Positions 51,473-60,253 of a DNA stretch of 64,000 bases are shown piece after piece. How positions within the stretch are numbered: position 1 is the first letter of the stretch; each line of letters starts with the position of its first letter. Below the pieces are notes generated by a model that saw nothing but the letters and a program-made list of their open reading frames with translations, made no database searches and had not been told where the DNA came from. The position numbers and the translations under genes are program-made. The stretch is from Pyrinomonadaceae bacterium (GTDB lineage: Bacteria; Acidobacteriota; Blastocatellia; Pyrinomonadales; Pyrinomonadaceae), in the NCBI GenBank assembly GCA_021463165.1, contig JAJTWY010000006.1, positions 109,000 to 172,999 on the forward strand, read 5' to 3'.

Positions 51473-54400
51473 CTAAAAGACGAATCGCAGGCCGTACTGC
51501 ACCTCGCGGCCGACATACGCAGAGCGTTTTGCGGTCACCTTGCCGAAGTTAGCGTTACCGAACGTGGTGTTGGGTTGTTCCCAGTTGATCGTGTTCGTAA
51601 CGTTGTAAACCTCGATGCGGGCTTCGAGCTTCATTCCCTCTGCGATCCGGAACGACTTGCTGAGGGTCGCATCCGTCTGGAAGGTCGATGGCCCGACGAG
51701 GCCCTTGAAATTGTATCCATTGGTGCGACGAACGAGCTGGGTTGTCTCGTTGACTGCCGTAAACGCCGCCGGATTGAACCAGAAACACGTCGCACACGAG
51801 CCGACCTGAGCTCCGTCGATCACAGGATCGGCGACGACGTTGAGCTTGGTGCTGCCGAACTGGATCAAACGGCCCGAGTAATATCGAGTAGTATCTGTTA
51901 GGCGCCACCCGCCGAGGATGTAGTCGAGGGCGACCGGCAAGTTGTTGAGGAAACGCATTCCACGCCCGACCGGAATATCCCAAGTGATCACGTTGGTGAT
52001 GCGATGACGAGCGGCATCGTTCCGACGCCACCTGAATACCCGGTTGTATAGGTCGAGGTCGTCGAATGCCTCGGTCGTCTGCTCGTCATTTATGGCATAG
52101 GCGAGCGTGAAGATCAGGCCTTTGTACGCCGGCTGCTGCAACTGGAATTTGAGCGACTGGACCCTAGACTTACGCAGGTCGGTGTTCGTCTGGTTGATCG
52201 CCTGGTACATTGGATACGGACGCATCAGCTGCGAAGCCGCGACCGTCGTCGAATTTCGCAGTGTGCCCGGGAAGACACTTGGTGTCAGGTAGTTGCGAAA
52301 CGGGTTGGTTACGTTAAAGTTCCATGCTGAGCGCGGATTGTCGTAGAAGAACGACGGATTCGCCGCATTGATGTCGATCGTAAGCGGCAGGCGATGGCCG
52401 AGGTTGACAAAGTAATCGACCGAAAACACCATTTTGTTCCATATCTCGCGCTGATAGACAGCCGTTATCTTGTCGTTGATCGGCGGCCGTTGCTCATACT
52501 CATCAAAGTTGACCGCGTTGCCGAGGCCCGTGTAGCGACCTAGTGACTGGCCCGTCGGCAACTGTACCGGATTGAAACCAACACCGGAGGTCGGGAACGG
52601 ATTAGAAAGCAGCGACACGACGTTGTTCGCGATCGTTGTCGAATAGGCAGGCGCGAGTACGTTGGTGGTGGTCGAATATCCGGTATAAGCGTCGACGAAA
52701 TCGCCAAGCGGGTCGCGTATCCTGGCCGACGGCTGGACGTAACGGGCCCAGCCGACACGCAGCACTGAATTGTTGCCGAGCCGGTAGGCAAAGCCGAGAC
52801 GCGGCAGGAATTCTGTAGGTTTGCGGTGCCAGGCCGTTCGGCTTTCATCGGAGGCGAATATCCATGCGCCGTTGTATTTCGGGGTCTGGCCGAGCTGGGC
52901 AAGGATCGATACGACGCGCGGGTCGAATGCCGGCGGCGGGGTCGCCGCTACCTCGGGGATGGGGCTCGTCAGGTCGAGACGCTGCGAGAGCCTGTTCTGC
53001 GCATCGACCGGGCCGGGCTCGTATTCCCATCTGATGCCGAGGTTGAGCGTTAGATTGCGGGTGATGCGCCAGTCATCCTGGAAGTAAAGGGCATAGCCTT
53101 TGTTAACCACCTCCTGGACTGGAACGCGACGGACAAAGCTGTTTTGCTGCAAAGCTCCAAGCAGCAGCGACGCCCACGGCGAACCCGTCGTAAGGCTCTC
53201 GTTGCCCGAGACACTCTGTCTGATCGAGGTCATCTCGTGGCGGAATACAAAGTTGAGCGGTTCGAAACGCGCGCCTTTGCCCTTGTCAACGCGGTACTCA
53301 CCGCCGTATTTGAGCGAGTGCGAAACGAGAGCTGTGTTCAGCTTGACAGCGCCATTGTACCCCTGCGGATGCTGCCAGAATTCGCGGCCCGTACGTCCGA
53401 AACGATAAGTCGTGCCGCCATTATTCCTGATGTCGATCGCCGGGTAATAGATCTGGTCGGTCGTGTAGACCGGCGAATAGAATGTGTTGCTGCCCCACAG
53501 GTCGCGAAGCCCATCCTCGCCAAGCAGTGCGTCGGGCACCGCGGCCTCGTCCGTGAGCCGGTGATAGCCGGCGCGGAAGTTGATGACCGTGGTCGGCGAT
53601 AACGTATAAACGACATCGCTCGCTAGGCTGAACCCGTAGCGATTACTGCCGGTGCGCGGGAAGAGGATCGCATCGGTGGGGTTAGTTTCGAGCAGATTTG
53701 CCCGAAATTGGCCATACGAGAAATAAGCCTTAAGATCCTCATTGATGTTCCAGTCGACACGCGTTGATGCATTCCAGTAACGCACGTCTTCGGTCTTTGA
53801 TCCCTGCCAGTCGAGTTCGTCACCCGGTACGTTCGGCAGCGGCATTCGGTTGATCAGCTTGAGGCCAACCGGGTCGAAACGAGCCGTCGGGATGAGATTG
53901 CCGGCAAACTGCGTTCGCACTGAGGAATTGCTCGTCGAGGTGAACGGATCGTAAATATTGACGCCCGACTGCGAAAAATTGCCTTGACGCTCGAGCGCCG
54001 TCGGGACGTTGATCTTAACAGTGATCGGACGGTGATCGGACCACTTTTCGAACGATGAGAAGAAGAAAAGTTTTTTTGCGACGATCGGGCCGCCGACATT
54101 GCCGCCATACATCGTCAGCTGCGTGCCGCGAAAGGCCTTTTCATCAGCGGTCGGGTTTGAGCGGACGATCGTCGGATCGCCGAATGCGTTAAAACGCGGA
54201 TCGCGTTTGTAGAAATATGCCGCACCGCGATATTTACTGGTACCGGATTTCATGTTCAGTGCGATCGTGCCGCCCGAACTGAAGCCCTGTTCGGCATCGA
54301 CCGTGCTGCGAGCGAAAGTCACCTCTTTAACGGCATCGACCGACGGCGTATAAGCTACCTTATAGCTAGAGGTAAGGGCGGTACCGTTGAGCTGGACCTC

Positions 54401-54982
54401 GTTCGCACGTGTCGTCACGCCGCCGGCGTCCAACTCGTTGGCGTAGGCGTGATGATACGGACGATTTTCACCGTTCTCTCCGCCGTTGATCGATGGATCC
54501 AAGGTGATGATGTTGTAGGGATTGCGCCCGCGAACCGGCATCTGGTCGATCGTCGCGTTGTCGAGGGTCAGCGAGGTCCCGCTGGTATTGAAGGTAATTG
54601 CGGCCGGATTGTCCTCGACCGTTACCGTGGCGGCGACATCGCCTATCGCGAGCTTGATATCGACCGTGATGTCCCCATTGATGGCAACGCGGAATGCCTG
54701 TTGAACGGTCTTCTTAAAGCCGTCTTTCTCGGCGACGATCGAATAAGTGCCCGGTTCAACAAAGTCGAACGAAAAACGCCCCTCGGCATTTGCTATCGAG
54801 GTGACCTCGACCTTCGTCTCGTCATTGCGAAGCACGACCTTGGCTCCAGGGATCAGGCCGCCGGCCTCATCCGCGACAGCGCCGTGCACCTTGCCCCGGT
54901 AATCCTGCGCCGAGACGGCGGCCGACAGTAAAAATACACACATCGCCGACAGGGCAAGGTGCAATACACGATTAACTCTCAT
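51473..54982 (-). CDS. Oar-like TonB-dependent outer-membrane receptor (large)
   Basis: 1169 residues from ATG 54982, which has GGAGG about 8 nt upstream; a 16-residue in-frame extension is unlikely. The signal peptide ends AVSAQ (about 26). Then come a carboxypeptidase-regulatory-like domain (about 28-110), a plug domain (about 125-240; LDNATIDQMPVRGRNPYNIITLDPS and DAVKEVTFARSTVDAEQGFSSGG) and a 22-strand-type barrel to the terminal Phe (YGLRFVF). It imports or displays large ligands. No SusD-like gene is next to it. A GntR-type palindrome lies about 200 nt upstream. Length and order fit acidobacterial Oar-like proteins. Confidence 0.9.
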   Translation of the reverse strand: MRVNRVLHLALSAMCVFLLSAAVSAQDYRGKVHGAVADEAGGLIPGAKVVLRNDETKVEVTSIANAEGRFSFDFVEPGTYSIVAEKDGFKKTVQQAFRVAINGDITVDIKLAIGDVAATVTVEDNPAAITFNTSGTSLTLDNATIDQMPVRGRNPYNIITLDPSINGGENGENRPYHHAYANELDAGGVTTRANEVQLNGTALTSSYKVAYTPSVDAVKEVTFARSTVDAEQGFSSGGTIALNMKSGTSKYRGAAYFYKRDPRFNAFGDPTIVRSNPTADEKAFRGTQLTMYGGNVGGPIVAKKLFFFSSFEKWSDHRPITVKINVPTALERQGNFSQSGVNIYDPFTSTSNSSVRTQFAGNLIPTARFDPVGLKLINRMPLPNVPGDELDWQGSKTEDVRYWNASTRVDWNINEDLKAYFSYGQFRANLLETNPTDAILFPRTGSNRYGFSLASDVVYTLSPTTVINFRAGYHRLTDEAAVPDALLGEDGLRDLWGSNTFYSPVYTTDQIYYPAIDIRNNGGTTYRFGRTGREFWQHPQGYNGAVKLNTALVSHSLKYGGEYRVDKGKGARFEPLNFVFRHEMTSIRQSVSGNESLTTGSPWASLLLGALQQNSFVRRVPVQEVVNKGYALYFQDDWRITRNLTLNLGIRWEYEPGPVDAQNRLSQRLDLTSPIPEVAATPPPAFDPRVVSILAQLGQTPKYNGAWIFASDESRTAWHRKPTEFLPRLGFAYRLGNNSVLRVGWARYVQPSARIRDPLGDFVDAYTGYSTTTNVLAPAYSTTIANNVVSLLSNPFPTSGVGFNPVQLPTGQSLGRYTGLGNAVNFDEYEQRPPINDKITAVYQREIWNKMVFSVDYFVNLGHRLPLTIDINAANPSFFYDNPRSAWNFNVTNPFRNYLTPSVFPGTLRNSTTVAASQLMRPYPMYQAINQTNTDLRKSRVQSLKFQLQQPAYKGLIFTLAYAINDEQTTEAFDDLDLYNRVFRWRRNDAARHRITNVITWDIPVGRGMRFLNNLPVALDYILGGWRLTDTTRYYSGRLIQFGSTKLNVVADPVIDGAQVGSCATCFWFNPAAFTAVNETTQLVRRTNGYNFKGLVGPSTFQTDATLSKSFRIAEGMKLEARIEVYNVTNTINWEQPNTTFGNANFGKVTAKRSAYVGREVQYGLRFVF

Positions 54983-55185
54983 CTCGATTCCTCCAAAAAG
55001 CTTCGATCTCGGCCAGCCATGCGGCCGCAAGCAAACGGCGTTGACTGCGAGATATGGTCACTAGGGCTTTATTTCTATTGCATCGGTGTTTCGATCTTCT
55101 GAAACTAAGGTACGAGCTATTAATATCCAATGGAGATCACGTTGTCAAGGAGAAAAGACCTTACCAATCAAAATTCGTAAAAAAT

Positions 55186-55200
55186 ATTGGTTATACCAAT
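55186..55200. promoter_or_regulatory. Palindrome ATTGGT-TAT-ACCAAT (GntR/FadR-type operator)
   Basis: Perfect 6-bp arms around TAT. The core TTGGT-N3-ACCAA matches the FadR-subfamily GntR operator pattern TNGTNNNACNA. It lies about 204 nt upstream of the TonB-dependent receptor start. The distance is long, but the intervening DNA is free of genes. Confidence 0.55.
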
Positions 55201-55432
55201 CGTGAAGCGTCTTTGACTCGAAGATCGTGTGGCAGAACGTCGCTGTTAGAGGCCAGTTTGTGAGGTTGGCTATCCAAACTGTAGGAAGCTAGCAAGAAAG
55301 GAAAAGATCGGATGGGAGGAAAAGGTAAGACCTTTGTCTGCCATCTGCAAGGAACTCGTTCGACAAATAGCTGCCGGTCTCAGGCAGCACTGTATGACCG
55401 CCGGCATACATGTGTTATTCGAAAATCATTGC

Positions 55433-55582
55433 TCAGGAACGAATGAGCGGAAGGCATAATTGGATCGATCGAGCCCGTTTTCCGAGAAGCTTCCGAACCG
55501 GAGGAGCGGCAACGGCGGAGGCGTATTCGCCTTTGGGATTCGGCCAGAAATCAGTGCGGCCGGCATGAAGCAGCAGCGGACG
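55433..55582 (-). pseudogene. Remnant of an alpha/beta-hydrolase (CE15/glucuronoyl-esterase-like) C-terminus
   Basis: On the minus strand a 49-residue frame reads PLLLHAGRTDFWPNPKGEYA, then SAVAAPPVRKLLG, ending in a TGA. This resembles the C-terminal block of CE15-type and related esterases (RP-L---A--D-WA-P-GE---...A-PVY-LLG). There is no start codon and no upstream part; the frame is joined on its 5' side directly to a short-word repeat (55583-55668). It is therefore a decayed fragment. The family call rests on one block and should be treated as tentative. Confidence 0.45.
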
Positions 55583-55668
55583 CGGAGAAACTGTCGCGAC
55601 GGAAACGCAGGGACGCCGAGAAAAGTCTTTTGAGAAATCTCTGCGTCTCGGCTCGCCGCGGTTGAAAC
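55583..55668 (-). repeat. Short-word intergenic repeat, copy 2
   Basis: Minus strand contains GAGACGCAGAGATTTC, then TTCTCGGCGTCCCTGCG and TTTCTCCGCGTCCGC. The plus strand reads CTCTGCGTCTCGG and GCCGCGGTTGAAACC. Inverted arms around AAGTCTTTT suggest a hairpin. It abuts the stop codon of the ferredoxin-domain gene. Confidence 0.5.
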
Positions 55669-56760
55669 CTAATCGCCCGCGACTGCCGACTTAACAACCT
55701 CACGAAGCTTTTGGGCCGAGGTCGTGTTCGGTTCGAGTTCGATGTCCTCGACATCTCCGCGGACCTTCTTGCCGAAAACGCCGTTCCATGACGGGATCGC
55801 GAGGGTTACGTTGCCGTAAGCCCTTGCCTGACAGGCGAGACGTAGAAACGGCTTTTCACCCTCGGGCTGGTTATAGCCGAAGACCTTCATCGCACGCTTT
55901 TCACGGCGGCTGACCTCACTCAGCTTGTCTTCGCCGGCGATCACCCCGACCCAGCACGTTCCGCACGAGGCAGAAGTACATTCTATCGGGATCGGGCCAT
56001 CCCAGCAGCGGCCGTCCTTATCCTGCCAGTTCTGCGAACGGTCCTGTGCGGCAGCCTGGGTGACCTGTTGATCGTCAATGATCGGGAATTTGCCGCCGTA
56101 ATCATTGGCCGAGAACGCAAGCGAGAATTTCTTATCGACAGACCGGAGAAACCCAAATATCCCTTGCGAATCGTCCTTCGCGCGTTCGGCGACTATCGCA
56201 TCGGGAGATCTCGCCATCAGTCCCGTCGAATTTGCGACCTCGCCGCTCGCGGCTTTGAACGCTTCAAGCCCGACCTGATTCAGCGTGGCCAACCCGACGG
56301 CGGCAATGGCGTTGGTCAGCTTGCGTTCGACATTGAGTTTCTCCGCGGCACGCATGCCGACCTCTTTGATCATCTCAGTGAGGTCCGACGAGCTTTCGCA
56401 GTTGACGGCGGCCTTTGCCGAACCGTTCTTGCCGTTGGTCGAGACCGGCGGTTCGGATTCCGCCATCTTCTCGATCACGCATTTGACCTTCGGCCAGTAT
56501 CGGTGGCCGTAGAGGAAATGGTGCGACCTGTCGATCTGATCTTTCAGCTCGAAGCTGCCCTGCAATGCCAATCCACGAGCCATCTCATCGCGATCCTCCG
56601 CCGCGGCCGCGTAACGCTGTAATTCCAGCGGAAAAAAGCGAAACCAAACCTGCAATGCGTTCTTGTCAACATCGTGGATACACGGGAGCAGTTCGTCAAC
56701 GGCGGAGAGCCAATCGGCTTCGGTAAACTTGGCGAGCGTTTCGGTCAATACAATACTCAT
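55669..56760 (-). CDS. Protein with unknown helical domain and C-terminal 2Fe-2S ferredoxin domain
   Basis: 363 residues from ATG 56760; the in-frame extension to 56901 has no start support. The N-terminal part (1-about 190) is helical and Cys-poor: FTEADWLSAVDELLPCIHDVDKNALQVWFRFFPLEL and DRSHHFLYGHRYWPKVK. The C-terminal part carries a plant-type ferredoxin motif, C-x4-C-x2-C (CTSASCGTC, about 260-268), with a fourth Cys in RLACQARAYG (about 308). It probably carries one [2Fe-2S] cluster for electron transfer. The N-terminal domain is not recognised, though HHFLYGHRYW could bind a metal or haem. No partner oxidoreductase is adjacent. Confidence 0.65.
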   Translation of the reverse strand: MSIVLTETLAKFTEADWLSAVDELLPCIHDVDKNALQVWFRFFPLELQRYAAAAEDRDEMARGLALQGSFELKDQIDRSHHFLYGHRYWPKVKCVIEKMAESEPPVSTNGKNGSAKAAVNCESSSDLTEMIKEVGMRAAEKLNVERKLTNAIAAVGLATLNQVGLEAFKAASGEVANSTGLMARSPDAIVAERAKDDSQGIFGFLRSVDKKFSLAFSANDYGGKFPIIDDQQVTQAAAQDRSQNWQDKDGRCWDGPIPIECTSASCGTCWVGVIAGEDKLSEVSRREKRAMKVFGYNQPEGEKPFLRLACQARAYGNVTLAIPSWNGVFGKKVRGDVEDIELEPNTTSAQKLREVVKSAVAGD

Positions 56761-56943
56761 AGCGATTCCAAAAACTATGAGTAAATCAAAAAAACCGGCT
56801 CGCATCAACCCCGCAGCCAAGGATACACGCGATGTCTCGGTTTTCCCGCACGGGTAGTCCCGGGTTTCAGGATGCGGTCGAACGAGCAGCTCGCAAACCA
56901 TAGGTCACAGAGGTCGACGTGTTACAGCTCTCGGTCGAGTGAT

Positions 56944-58599
56944 TCAATTGCGCCGTGAGACAAATTCTAAATAGAGCTCGGACGCCTCCGGGGGAATCGC
57001 AACAAGCAGCGTCCCATCTGCGGCTTTTTTGGTTACGGCGGGGAAGGTACCGCCGGGAGTGGTGATGGTGGCTTGCCAGTGGGGGTAGTAATAGGTGCGG
57101 ATGCGGACCTCAGTTTCGGGGCCGGGGCCTAACTTGAAACGGCGGTGGTGTGAGGTGACCTCTGCTGAGAGGATCTCGCGGGTTCCGGCATCGATCGGGC
57201 CGGTCATTGGTTTCAGGTCTTTGAGTTCGGCGGCGCCGACGGGGAGCCAGTCGGAGAAGCTGGGGCCTCCGCGGGTGGATTCTATTCGGGCGGTGAAGGC
57301 AGGGCGGTCAAGGAAATCACTTTTGATAACGAGTTCGTAAACTGTATAGGCATAGCTAAGTGCGAATACAAGCAGGACGGGTAGGTGCAATGGGCGAAGA
57401 TCCCCGCGCTTTATCCTACTTGCCCAATGGCAGATGGATACGGCCATGATCGGGCACAGGACGACCGTCGGGATCGAGAGCCAGCGGAAGGGGAACTGGA
57501 TATCCGGCAGTTTCGGAATGATGATCCAAACCGGACGGCTGAGATCGGTCGTCATAAACAGGGCGAAGGCGGCAACCAGAACTGCGGGGCGAAACGCGGA
57601 ACCACGATCATCAACAACAGAACACGAATCAGCGGCCTCGCAAAACTCATCTTGTGCACCTTCTTGTGGTTTCGCGTGGTTCTTCTGCCTCATCATGAAT
57701 ATTGCCGGGATCGCGAGGCCGATGGTCAAGGCGGCGACGAGGCCAGCGAACCAGGTGTTCAGGCTCGGCGGTGTGAAAGGCGAGAAGATAAAATTGTTGG
57801 TATATAAATAATGATCCGAGGTGACTTTGTGCCCGGCGTTTACCCACGGAAGTTCGATGACGACCTTGAGCCAAAATGGCGAACTGAGCAGAAGGGCCAT
57901 CACCATTCCCGCCGCGGCGTATATCAGAGCTTTTTTGTTCGATCGCCAGTCCGTCAATAGCAAAGCAAAAAGTCCGAGGCTCAGCCCCGCGATCATCGTC
58001 GTCGGAACGTGCGTGTAAACTATCAGCGCAAAACTGATGGCAAGGCCGATAACGCTGCCGAGCCGCCGAGTCTGCGCTGTTAGCAGTCTTTCGACAAAGA
58101 GGAACGTATAGGGAAGAAAGGCCGATGCCGCAAATTCGAGCAGCAGCGAGGCCTGATAGAACTGCGTTGCGTGATACGGCATCAACGCGAACAAGAACCC
58201 CGCGATAGCCGAGATGCCGGGCGGAGCGTGATGCCTTGTCCAGAGATAAACGCCGAGACATCCGACGACCGAAAAGAGCGTGAACGACGCCAGCAATGCC
58301 GCGTACCAGTCGCCCGTGAACCAACGAAAAGCCGACATAACGTAGAACATCAGCGGCGGATAGAAGCGGAATCGAGCGTCGCCAAAGCCATTGTTCGATT
58401 CCGCGAGCCAGCCGGGCGACCAGTTCCCACTCACGATCTCGTCATAGAAAGGCTGGACAAAACGAAAATGAGCGTCGAGGTCGGCGCCGTGGGGAATGCC
58501 GGCTATGTATGCGGCGATCATTGTAGCGATCCCGGCAGCGATCGCGAGACCAAGCCCGGTGGCGTTCGAAATTTCCGTTGAGCTTTTTGGTTGATCCAC
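56944..58599 (-). CDS. Polytopic membrane protein (PTPS-related/YfhO-like, glycosyltransferase-C style)
   Basis: About 551 residues from GTG 58599; a TTG at 58638 is in frame but lies in a short-word repeat. About ten membrane helices (from about 15 to 430) precede a C-terminal extracytoplasmic beta domain (about 430-551). The first loop GADLDAHFRFVQPFYDEI followed by FGDARFRFYPPLMFYVMSA is typical of 6-pyruvoyl-tetrahydropterin-synthase-related membrane proteins, a family with GT-C-like topology despite its name. A role in glycan or lipid sugar transfer is possible, with the Asp pair in the first loop as candidate active site. The start codon is uncertain. Confidence 0.65.
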   Translation of the reverse strand: MDQPKSSTEISNATGLGLAIAAGIATMIAAYIAGIPHGADLDAHFRFVQPFYDEIVSGNWSPGWLAESNNGFGDARFRFYPPLMFYVMSAFRWFTGDWYAALLASFTLFSVVGCLGVYLWTRHHAPPGISAIAGFLFALMPYHATQFYQASLLLEFAASAFLPYTFLFVERLLTAQTRRLGSVIGLAISFALIVYTHVPTTMIAGLSLGLFALLLTDWRSNKKALIYAAAGMVMALLLSSPFWLKVVIELPWVNAGHKVTSDHYLYTNNFIFSPFTPPSLNTWFAGLVAALTIGLAIPAIFMMRQKNHAKPQEGAQDEFCEAADSCSVVDDRGSAFRPAVLVAAFALFMTTDLSRPVWIIIPKLPDIQFPFRWLSIPTVVLCPIMAVSICHWASRIKRGDLRPLHLPVLLVFALSYAYTVYELVIKSDFLDRPAFTARIESTRGGPSFSDWLPVGAAELKDLKPMTGPIDAGTREILSAEVTSHHRRFKLGPGPETEVRIRTYYYPHWQATITTPGGTFPAVTKKAADGTLLVAIPPEASELYLEFVSRRN

Positions 58600-58655
58600 A
58601 GAAGAGACGTTTTTACCGCAAAGACGCGACGGCCGCAAAGAAGACGCAAACGAAG
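58600..58655 (-). repeat. Short-word intergenic repeat, copy 3
   Basis: Minus strand reads TTTGCGTCTTCTTTGCGG, then CCGTCGCGTCTTTGCGG and TAAAAACG, a degenerate repetition of TTTGCGTC/GCGTCTTTGCGG words. It overlaps the possible TTG start of the polytopic membrane gene and is probably not coding. Confidence 0.55.
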
Positions 58656-58755
58656 TACCTAGTCGCGGGCTGTTGAATTAAGATGCTGCCTGGAACCTTC
58701 GGCCTTTTGAAAGTGTATTCCTGCAGGCCTTGAATATAATACTAGAAGTCTTTCT

Positions 58756-59763
58756 ATGAGACTGAAGGGAAGTTCGATTTTCCGTCTTTTATTCGCAGCT
58801 GGGACGCTTGTCACGGCAGGTCTCGCCGTAGCTGGACAAACGCCCGAGCCGACGCCGGACGACGAGCTGATCAAGGTCGATACCTTACTTATTAATGTTC
58901 CACTGATAGTGACCGACCGCGACGGTCGGTTTATCGGAGGGTTGAAGAAGGATAATTTCATTGTCAGGATCGGCGACGAAAGGCAGGAGATCGAGTACTT
59001 TACGGATTCTGAGGCTCCGGTCACGGTTGCCATCATCCTCGACATGAGCGGCAGCACACGGTCGAATATCGGACAGATACGCGACGCGGCTAAGAAATTT
59101 GTCGAAGGGCTAAAGGCGACGGACCGAGCGATGGTGGTTACGTTCGACCAGTATCGATCCATCGATGTCGTCACCGGGCTCACCTCCGATCGAAAGAAGC
59201 TAGCGGACAAGATCGGTGGAGTTTCGCACCCGAGGATCACTGATTGGCGGGATACAAAGAAACTTCCGGTCTTTCCCGATATGTACGACGCGATCCACCA
59301 AGTAATGACAAAGCAGTTCGCGGGAGTAACGGGCCGCAAGGCGATCATTGTCCTGACGGATGGCTTTGTTGTCGGCCGGACGGTAACGCCACTTGACTTC
59401 AACGATACGATCATCGAGGGCGACACCGTGATCTACCCGATGATGTTCCTTACACGTCAGCACGTCGGCCCGGGGACCAACAGTATCTCTTACGACGATC
59501 TAGCAAAACTGCCCGTAACGATCGCCCTCGACGATATCGCCAAAAAGACCGGCGGCCGCCTGTTGATCGCGGCGAAGGACACGGATTTCAAGACGGCGTT
59601 CCAGGCCGTCGGCGACGAACTGAGAAAGCAATACTCGATCGGCTTCTATCCCTCCCAGACAAACGTCGCCCGCGGCGGCCAGATCGGCCTCGGTGTCAAC
59701 CTGCCCGGGATGAAGGTGCGGAGCAAGAATACGATCCGGCTAAAGCGGCGGGACCCCAGGTAG
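58756..59763 (+). CDS. Secreted VWA-domain protein (acidobacterial VWFA-related type)
   Basis: 335 residues. A signal peptide (about 5-27, ending VAGQ) is followed by an N-terminal segment VDTLLINVPLIVTDRDGRFIGGLKKDNFIV typical of the acidobacterial VWFA-related family. The VWA domain (about 88-290) has the MIDAS motif DMSGSTRS (about 96-103) and VLTDGFVVG. The C-terminal part ends RSKNTIRLKRRDPR. MIDAS domains bind metal and mediate protein-protein contacts. The family is expanded in Acidobacteriota and its role is unknown. The stop codon lies in a 7-bp hairpin (59756-59782). Confidence 0.85.
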   Translation: MRLKGSSIFRLLFAAGTLVTAGLAVAGQTPEPTPDDELIKVDTLLINVPLIVTDRDGRFIGGLKKDNFIVRIGDERQEIEYFTDSEAPVTVAIILDMSGSTRSNIGQIRDAAKKFVEGLKATDRAMVVTFDQYRSIDVVTGLTSDRKKLADKIGGVSHPRITDWRDTKKLPVFPDMYDAIHQVMTKQFAGVTGRKAIIVLTDGFVVGRTVTPLDFNDTIIEGDTVIYPMMFLTRQHVGPGTNSISYDDLAKLPVTIALDDIAKKTGGRLLIAAKDTDFKTAFQAVGDELRKQYSIGFYPSQTNVARGGQIGLGVNLPGMKVRSKNTIRLKRRDPR

Positions 59764-59854
59764 GTTGGCTCCTGTTACCTGGCCCGATGTAAGGCGCAGG
59801 AATCTTCGGACTGAGAGCATAACTGCGAGGCGTGGCGAAGTTGCCCCACACTAC

Positions 59855-59883
59855 TTGACACGGGAGCCGTAAATTCATACTAT
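59855..59883 (+). promoter_or_regulatory. Strong sigma-70-type promoter of the str operon
   Basis: TTGACA (59855-59860), 17-nt spacer, TACTAT (59878-59883). The -35 is perfect and the -10 matches 5 of 6. It is the best promoter sequence in the window and fits a highly expressed ribosomal operon. Confidence 0.75.
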
Positions 59884-60227
59884 CTAAAGTTTCGGACTTT
59901 ACGGTCTGTCAATTCCTTGTAGTGATACGAGGTTGATATTTGAGATCTGAAACACGGATTGTTGCGTAATACCGCTCATCAACGGGGCGGCGGCTCTAGT
60001 GGACACACCTGATATGCCACGCTACAGCAAAGTTTCGTTTCTCTGTGGAAGAGCTCTTAAAAATTAGGAGCTACTGACACTAAGCCCGCTGGGCTGGCCA
60101 AAATTTACTGTAATTCATTCAGCGAGAGCTGCTTGAGCTAACTGCCGGAAAGTGATTCGGCAAGAGTCAGGTAAGACGTTAGTTTTGTCATTGGAACGCC
60201 GGCATCCGTGCTGGCGAGAGAAAAAAG

Positions 60228-60245
60228 GCCGACGAGGATGTCGGC
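60228..60245 (+). promoter_or_regulatory. Leader hairpin with GAGGAT in its loop before rpsL
   Basis: GCCGAC (60228-60233) pairs with GTCGGC (60240-60245), leaving GAGGAT in the loop. The GAGGA would be the rpsL ribosome-binding site but stands 15 nt from the ATG. A second hairpin (CGCCGGCA 60197-60204 with TGCTGGCG 60209-60216) precedes it. Possible autoregulation site. Confidence 0.5.
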
Positions 60246-60253
60246 GATCCATT

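Larger units (their letters stand above)
54983..55668. other. Long intergenic region with palindrome and gene remnant
   Basis: 686 nt between two minus-strand genes. It holds the GGAGG site of the receptor gene, the palindrome at 55186-55200, a GCTGCC/GGCAGC hairpin (55371-55389), the remnant of a hydrolase gene (55433-55582) and a short-word repeat (55583-55668). I see no complete gene. Confidence 0.6.
59764..60253 (+). other. Long leader region of the str operon
   Basis: 490 nt with no gene of its own. It holds a near-consensus promoter (59855-59883), a small hairpin at the likely transcription start (TAAAGT 59885-59890 with ACTTTA 59896-59901), and two stacked hairpins just before rpsL (60197-60216 and 60228-60245). 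The leader would be about 360 nt. Confidence 0.7.

Noticed and set aside
58659..59426. A 255-codon minus-strand frame opposite the VWA gene.
   Set aside because: The plus-strand VWA protein has signal peptide and MIDAS motif; the antisense frame is a composition effect.
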